Assembly (NCBI GenBank): GCA_030643245.1
Contig: DAOWME010000112.1
Coordinates: 1 to 9,273 of the forward strand
Reading direction: 5' to 3'
Length of the DNA: 9,273 nt
Source of the DNA: Deltaproteobacteria bacterium
GTDB lineage: Bacteria > Desulfobacterota > UBA8473
In this document: in pieces, positions 4,937-9,273 of the stretch
Numbering within the stretch: the stretch's first letter is position 1
Layout of the letters: each line of letters starts with the position of its first letter
Made by a program: the position numbers and the translations under genes
Notes under the pieces: generated by a model
The model's input: the letters and a program-made list of their open reading frames with translations, nothing else
What the model was told of the DNA's origin: nothing
Database searches by the model: none

Positions 4937-6727
4937 CTAGGCAACAACGCAGGAAAAATCACGTCTGTAATCTTTTTCCCTGTTAATCAATTCTTGTCTG
5001 GAGATCATGTGTTCCCTTAAGTGTTTCTCATCCTTTTTCTCGTGGGCTTCTCTAATCTTCCGGTTCAGTATCTTTCTCTCTTCCTTAATCTTGTTCATCC
5101 GGACCTTATAGATGCAGTTATCGAGGGTCTTTTGGACATCTACAATACTCTCTTGTTCCAGCAACAACCGAGAAACTAAGCTTCTAGAGCCTTCATCACC
5201 CATGAGGTTGATTATTCTTGTGGAATCTACCAGTCCTTCCCTGTTGAACATATCTAAAACCAACAACCCTATCTCGCGGTAAAGTTTATTGGTAAACTCT
5301 TCTACTATTGCTTCTTCCTCAATTCTCCGAACAAGCTCGTCTTTCAATAACATCAATTGTAGCAAGACCCTCTCAGCTAGATCGTCACCCAAAAAGGGAA
5401 TATCTTCCCTCTGTAAATCGATCTTCTCCCTCCTTGCCTTCCCAAACTGGGAAAATATAATATCCTCTTTGATACCCAATCGACTGCTCACCTCTTGGGC
5501 GTAAAGGTTCCTCTCCAATGTGCTTTCCATCTTGGCCAGAAAGGGCGCTATCTCATCTATTATATGTTTCTTGCCTTCCACAGAAGAAGGGTCATGTTTT
5601 TTTATTGTCCTGTCAATGAGGAACTCTACGAGCGGCATAGAACCGGTGACGATTTCTCTAAAACTCTCTCCTCCTCTCTCCTTGACCAGGCTATCCGGGT
5701 CAAAACCTTGTGGAAGTACTCCTATCTTGGGAGAAACACCGTTTTTCAAAAAAATATCGAGACTCCTGATCGCTGCTTTCTCTCCGGCCTCATCAGCATC
5801 GAAGATGGTAATCATGTTCTTTGTGTATATCTTCAATGTCTTCACATGGTTTTCAGTGATAGTAGTCCCTAATGTAGCCACAACGTTTCTTATGTGGCAT
5901 TGGTTTAAACTCAATAGGTCTAAGTATCCCTCCACTATTAGTACCTTATCCTCATGTCTGATAAAATCTTTGGCAACATGCAGTCCATAAAGGCTACTAC
6001 TCTTATTGTAGAGGGGAGATTCCGGTGAATTGAGGTACTTGGGGAGAGCATCGTCCAACACTCTCCCCCCAAAACCTAACACCTTGCCATGAGTATCAAT
6101 TATGGGAAATATTATCCTCGCCCTAAAGCGATCGTAAAAACCTTGGGTTTTCTTGGGTATGATCAATCCGACTTCTTCAGCTAACGATAATGACACCTCT
6201 TTTCTTGAGAGATTATTGAGCAAACCATCCCAGCTATTCGAGGCATATCCCAGCCTGTGATTGGTTATAACCTCATTACCAATACCCCTGTTCGTAAGAT
6301 ATGCCCTGGGTTCCTTCCCTTCCTTTTCATTCATCAAGAGATGCCGATAGTAGCTAAGTGCCGATTCATTTATATCATACAGCTTCTCTCTTTTAAGAAT
6401 TCTCCTCTGATCTGCGTCAGACAACCTCATCTTGGGAATAGCAACTCCGAATCGCCTGGCGAGTACTCTCACAGCTTCAGGAAAGGATAAATGGTCCATC
6501 TTCATTAAGAAACCAAATACATTTCCACCGCTATTACATCCAAAACAATGAAAAATTTGCTTTTCTTCATTCACCATGAAAGAGGGTGTTTTTTCTGAGT
6601 GAAATGGGCATAAGCCTTTATGGTTCTTCCCCACCTTCTTGAGCGAAACATAATCCGATATTACGTCTACGATATTTGCCCTCTCTTGTAACGCTGCGAT
6701 TGTTTCGTCAGGGATATAATGGGCCAT
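4937..6727 (-). CDS. dnaG: DNA primase
   Basis: A 596-residue primase that makes RNA primers for the replication fork and works with the DnaB helicase. The N-terminal CHC2 zinc-binding domain has C40, H43, C61 and C64 in GLCPFHSEKTPSF and FHCFGCNSGG. The catalytic core follows, with the RNA-polymerase-like motif RFRARIIFPI (~200-209) and a Toprim fold: E266 in IVEGYLD, then D310 and D312 in FDADEAG. Residues after ~440 form the variable, helical helicase-interaction region, ending in a Lys/Glu-rich tail. Length is typical for the family. The ATG start has GGAG (6735-6738) 7 bp upstream, and the gap to the mutS2 stop is only 28 bp, so the two are probably co-transcribed. Nothing essential is missing. 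Confidence 0.98.
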   Translation of the reverse strand: MAHYIPDETIAALQERANIVDVISDYVSLKKVGKNHKGLCPFHSEKTPSFMVNEEKQIFHCFGCNSGGNVFGFLMKMDHLSFPEAVRVLARRFGVAIPKMRLSDADQRRILKREKLYDINESALSYYRHLLMNEKEGKEPRAYLTNRGIGNEVITNHRLGYASNSWDGLLNNLSRKEVSLSLAEEVGLIIPKKTQGFYDRFRARIIFPIIDTHGKVLGFGGRVLDDALPKYLNSPESPLYNKSSSLYGLHVAKDFIRHEDKVLIVEGYLDLLSLNQCHIRNVVATLGTTITENHVKTLKIYTKNMITIFDADEAGEKAAIRSLDIFLKNGVSPKIGVLPQGFDPDSLVKERGGESFREIVTGSMPLVEFLIDRTIKKHDPSSVEGKKHIIDEIAPFLAKMESTLERNLYAQEVSSRLGIKEDIIFSQFGKARREKIDLQREDIPFLGDDLAERVLLQLMLLKDELVRRIEEEAIVEEFTNKLYREIGLLVLDMFNREGLVDSTRIINLMGDEGSRSLVSRLLLEQESIVDVQKTLDNCIYKVRMNKIKEERKILNRKIREAHEKKDEKHLREHMISRQELINREKDYRRDFSCVVA

Positions 6728-6755
6728 ATCGTGTCTCCAACTGTTCTATAGGTTT

Positions 6756-9122
6756 TCAGCTCCTAATTTCTACAACCGTAACACCGGCCCCACCGTGTGA
6801 CAGGTCTGCTGAATCAATATTTTCTACAAGGCTGTGAGCCTTTAGATGGCTGCAAATAGCCTCTCTCAATCTCCCTGTACCAATTCCGTGAATGATTGCC
6901 AGCTTCTCTATACCACTCAGTATAGCGCTATCTATAGCCTTATCAACCAATGGTAACGCATCAAATACCCTCATCCCTATAACATTTATTTTGTCCGTCG
7001 ACCCGGTGGTCGCGGCAGCAAAGGGCATTCCTCTCTCAATTCCAGGTTCCTTTGGCGGTTTCCCTTTTACTCGTTCAAGATCATCGGGACGGACCTTAAC
7101 CTTCAGATTTCCAATAAGGACCTCCACCTGGCTGGACCCTTCTTTTGCATTTACTATCACCCCCTCCTTACAAAGAGGGGTGATCCTCACTACATCACCC
7201 CTCTTCAGATTTAAGGAATGTCTTCTGTCTTCTTTTATGTTAATAACGGGCGCTAACACACTGATTTCGTCCCTTAGATGGTGGAGTCGTTCGTCTATCA
7301 CATGAACACCGTCTTTCCCTTTCTTCTTCAGGTCCTTTACTATCTCCCTTACCTCATCCTCAGTCTTCCTCAGGAGAGTTCCGGCCCTTTTCTCAGTCTC
7401 CAGCAGTATTATTTCCCTTTTCTCTTGGATACTCTCAAGCAAAGACTCTATCTGTTCTTGACAAGCCAAAGCGGTATCCTTCAATCGCTTGATCTCCTTT
7501 TTTTCTTCCAAGATCTCCGTCTGGGAACTCTCTAGGGCCCTGATTAAGCTCCCTATATTATCATTATTGTCTGTCATATAACCCAAGGCATCATCCAGGA
7601 TCTCTCCCGGGACACCCAATGCCCTGGCGATCACCAATGCATTGCTTTCACCCGGAACGCCATATATCAGGCTGTACCTGGGTTCCATAGTATCCGGGTC
7701 AAACTCAACGGACACATTCGCCACATCCTCATGGAGATACGCGTATGCCTTCAACAAGTTAAGGTGAGTCGTGGTTATGATCCGGGACCCCTTCCCCCTG
7801 AAATGGTCCAGCAAAGCCATCGCCAAACCAGCCCCTTCTTCGGGATCGGTCCCCCCTCCAATCTCGTCTAGTAGCACAAGTGATGACTCATCAGCTCTAC
7901 CCAGAATCTCAACGATCTGAGAGATATGGGAAGAAAACGTACTGAGATCTTGCTCGATGTTCTGCTCATCACCAATATCAGCAAAGATAGCGTCGAAGAT
8001 TGCCACCTCACTTTGGTCCGCCACACAAATATGCATGCCTGCATTCACCATAAGGGTTAGGACTCCAGCTGTCTTCAAGGCAACGGTTTTACCTCCGGTA
8101 TTTGCTCCCGTAATTATCAAAGTATTGCAACCTTTATTAAGATGAATGTCTATAGGAACCACATCCTTGCTTCCGCCCTGGAGAAAGAGCAACAACGGAT
8201 GATACGCATTGATCATATTGACCCGTCCTTCCTTATTTAAGATGGGCTTCCTTGCATTCAATGCGACACTGTATCTTGCCTTGGCATACGTAAGATCGAT
8301 CTTTCCCAAAACCTCCAGAGTTGCTATAATTTCCTGGCAATTTGCATTAATATCCTTGCTCAGGTTCTTCAGCACCTTAAGTTCTTCGTCTTTCTCTTCC
8401 TTGGAAAAAAGGCCTAACTCATTATTCAGTTCAATGGTAAAGGTCGGTTCGATGAAGTATGTTGCCTTGCTGTGAGAATGGTCATGAATAATGCCTTGAA
8501 TCTGGCCCTTAAAATCCGATTTAACCGGGACAACATATCTTCCATTTCTAATAGTAATAATCCTTTCTTGGAAGAAGGGATGGGATGAATTCTGAACAAA
8601 CAAATTATCTAAAGATCTCTGTATCTTTGCTCTGAGGCGCTTTATCTTTGCCCTGATCTCCTGAAGCCTTGGGCTGGCACTATCCAGTATGTCCCCTCTA
8701 GGCCCTACGGTTCGTTCTATCTTGCCTTGTAAATCGGGTAATAAAATAAGCCTATTTTCCATTTCCCTGATTAAGGGGTATCTACTATCCCCCAGCCTTT
8801 TAAAAAACCCTTTAAGCGCATGAGCCGCATTTAGTGTGCTGAGGATATCGATAAACTCAAAAGGGTTGAGGACAGCCCCTTCGACCCGTGTCTTTCCGAC
8901 ACACTCTTCAACATTCCTAATACCGCCTATGGGGATATCCCCATAGATTTCCAAGACTTCTTTTAACTCAGTTACTTCATCGAGGAGCTTGTGAATCTCC
9001 CAGATGTCTCTTTTTGGTCTCAGGGATTCACATAGCGATCTCCCCAGATCGGATGTAACAAATCCCTTTAACAGACTCAATATACTGTCAAATTCGAGAA
9101 CCTGTAATGTATGCTTATTCAT
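6756..9122 (-). CDS. mutS2: MutS2, Smr-domain MutS homologue (start moved inward)
   Basis: A 788-residue ATPase. Family members suppress homologous recombination or split collided ribosomes (Bacillus MutS2/RqcU); which role applies here is unknown. Residues ~1-290 are the MutS-like core/clamp (LEFDSILSLLKGF at the start). The ATPase has Walker A GANTGGKT (339-346), Walker B LVLLDE (415-420) and H453 in TTTHLN. A coiled coil (~528-603) follows, then a KOW-like barrel (~638-683). The C-terminal Smr domain (~711-788) has HGIGTGRLR, but its LDLR-type motif reads INVIG. The chosen ATG at 9122 gives the family-typical N-terminus, MNKHTLQVLEF. The frame stays open upstream to the window end, but those codons lie in the repeat element that begins 12 bp away. 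The ribosome site is weak (AAAAGAG abuts the ATG). It lies upstream of dnaG. Confidence 0.96.
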   Translation of the reverse strand: MNKHTLQVLEFDSILSLLKGFVTSDLGRSLCESLRPKRDIWEIHKLLDEVTELKEVLEIYGDIPIGGIRNVEECVGKTRVEGAVLNPFEFIDILSTLNAAHALKGFFKRLGDSRYPLIREMENRLILLPDLQGKIERTVGPRGDILDSASPRLQEIRAKIKRLRAKIQRSLDNLFVQNSSHPFFQERIITIRNGRYVVPVKSDFKGQIQGIIHDHSHSKATYFIEPTFTIELNNELGLFSKEEKDEELKVLKNLSKDINANCQEIIATLEVLGKIDLTYAKARYSVALNARKPILNKEGRVNMINAYHPLLLFLQGGSKDVVPIDIHLNKGCNTLIITGANTGGKTVALKTAGVLTLMVNAGMHICVADQSEVAIFDAIFADIGDEQNIEQDLSTFSSHISQIVEILGRADESSLVLLDEIGGGTDPEEGAGLAMALLDHFRGKGSRIITTTHLNLLKAYAYLHEDVANVSVEFDPDTMEPRYSLIYGVPGESNALVIARALGVPGEILDDALGYMTDNNDNIGSLIRALESSQTEILEEKKEIKRLKDTALACQEQIESLLESIQEKREIILLETEKRAGTLLRKTEDEVREIVKDLKKKGKDGVHVIDERLHHLRDEISVLAPVINIKEDRRHSLNLKRGDVVRITPLCKEGVIVNAKEGSSQVEVLIGNLKVKVRPDDLERVKGKPPKEPGIERGMPFAAATTGSTDKINVIGMRVFDALPLVDKAIDSAILSGIEKLAIIHGIGTGRLREAICSHLKAHSLVENIDSADLSHGGAGVTVVEIRS

Positions 9123-9134
9123 CTCTTTTAGGTT

Positions 9135-9273
9135 AGGGACGGGGACGAAATAACTTCCCCATTTGTGCATCTCATCTTCAGGCCATCTTTGCCCGATCTT
9201 CAAACACAAAATCCTCAAAATAGTTCGACTATTCCTGCGGTTTTGCGTTTTCAGATCGAACAAATCTGACCTA
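9135..9273. repeat. MITE-like inverted-repeat element, copy 2 (truncated by window end)
   Basis: The outer terminal repeat is 9135-9158 (reverse complement of 121-144, one mismatch). The body 9173-9273 is 96% identical to 1-101. By analogy with copy 1 it should continue about 43 bp past the window. It contains a small perfect hairpin, AATAGT-TCG-ACTATT. The element ends 12 bp before the mutS2 ATG, so mutS2 must be transcribed through it or from inside it. No good promoter was found in the visible part. Confidence 0.88.

Noticed and set aside
6746..6759. 14-bp exact match (inverted) between the mutS2-dnaG gap and the outer arm at 2725-2738
   Set aside because: A single 14-base match is within chance expectation for a 9-kb window on both strands, and the flanks do not match.
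1..9273. Terminal 101-bp direct repeat as evidence of a circular plasmid
   Set aside because: The two copies differ at four positions and the content is chromosomal housekeeping. Two copies of a dispersed element explain it better.

Overview
This window looks like a chromosomal housekeeping segment from a Gram-negative bacterium. The best guess is a Deltaproteobacterium (Desulfobacterota). That guess rests on the protein flavour (RpoD, DnaG, a C4 zinc-ribbon coiled-coil protein next to an RNase H and rnpB) and on the dispersed palindromic repeats; it is inference, not a database result. Every gene is on the minus strand, so transcription runs from high to low coordinates. I see no plasmid, phage, CRISPR or transposase gene, and no convincing novel multigene system.

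In the direction of transcription, mutS2 comes first (9122 to 6756). It is followed by dnaG (6727 to 4937) and rpoD (4788 to 3046), the core of the classical macromolecular-synthesis operon without rpsU upstream. A tRNA with anticodon CAU (2968 to 2893) has its own near-consensus sigma-70 promoter and a strong intrinsic terminator. After a gene-free stretch of about 510 bp comes a coiled-coil C4 zinc-ribbon protein that starts at TTG (2381 to 1671). It is closely coupled to an RNase HI-family protein (1665 to 1009). RNase P RNA follows (983 to 466) and is unusually long, with extra hairpins in two places. The last roughly 320 bp before rnpB's lower-coordinate edge hold only repeats.

The most unusual layer is the non-coding one. 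Both window ends lie inside copies of the same element (96% identical over 101 bp). It is reconstructed as about 182 bp with 24-bp terminal inverted repeats, resembling a MITE or REP-type element. The upper-coordinate copy sits only 12 bp in front of the mutS2 start and is open in the mutS2 frame, giving a spurious or real N-terminal extension. A different, roughly 316-bp inverted-repeat element lies upstream of the zinc-ribbon gene. A third, 73-bp palindrome with perfect 18-bp arms forms the rpoD leader. A fourth structured repeat block lies just downstream of rnpB.

Functionally the genes cover nucleic-acid upkeep: replication priming (DnaG), the primary sigma factor (RpoD), recombination control or ribosome rescue (MutS2), RNA:DNA hybrid removal (RNase H), tRNA 5' maturation (RNase P) and a tRNA.
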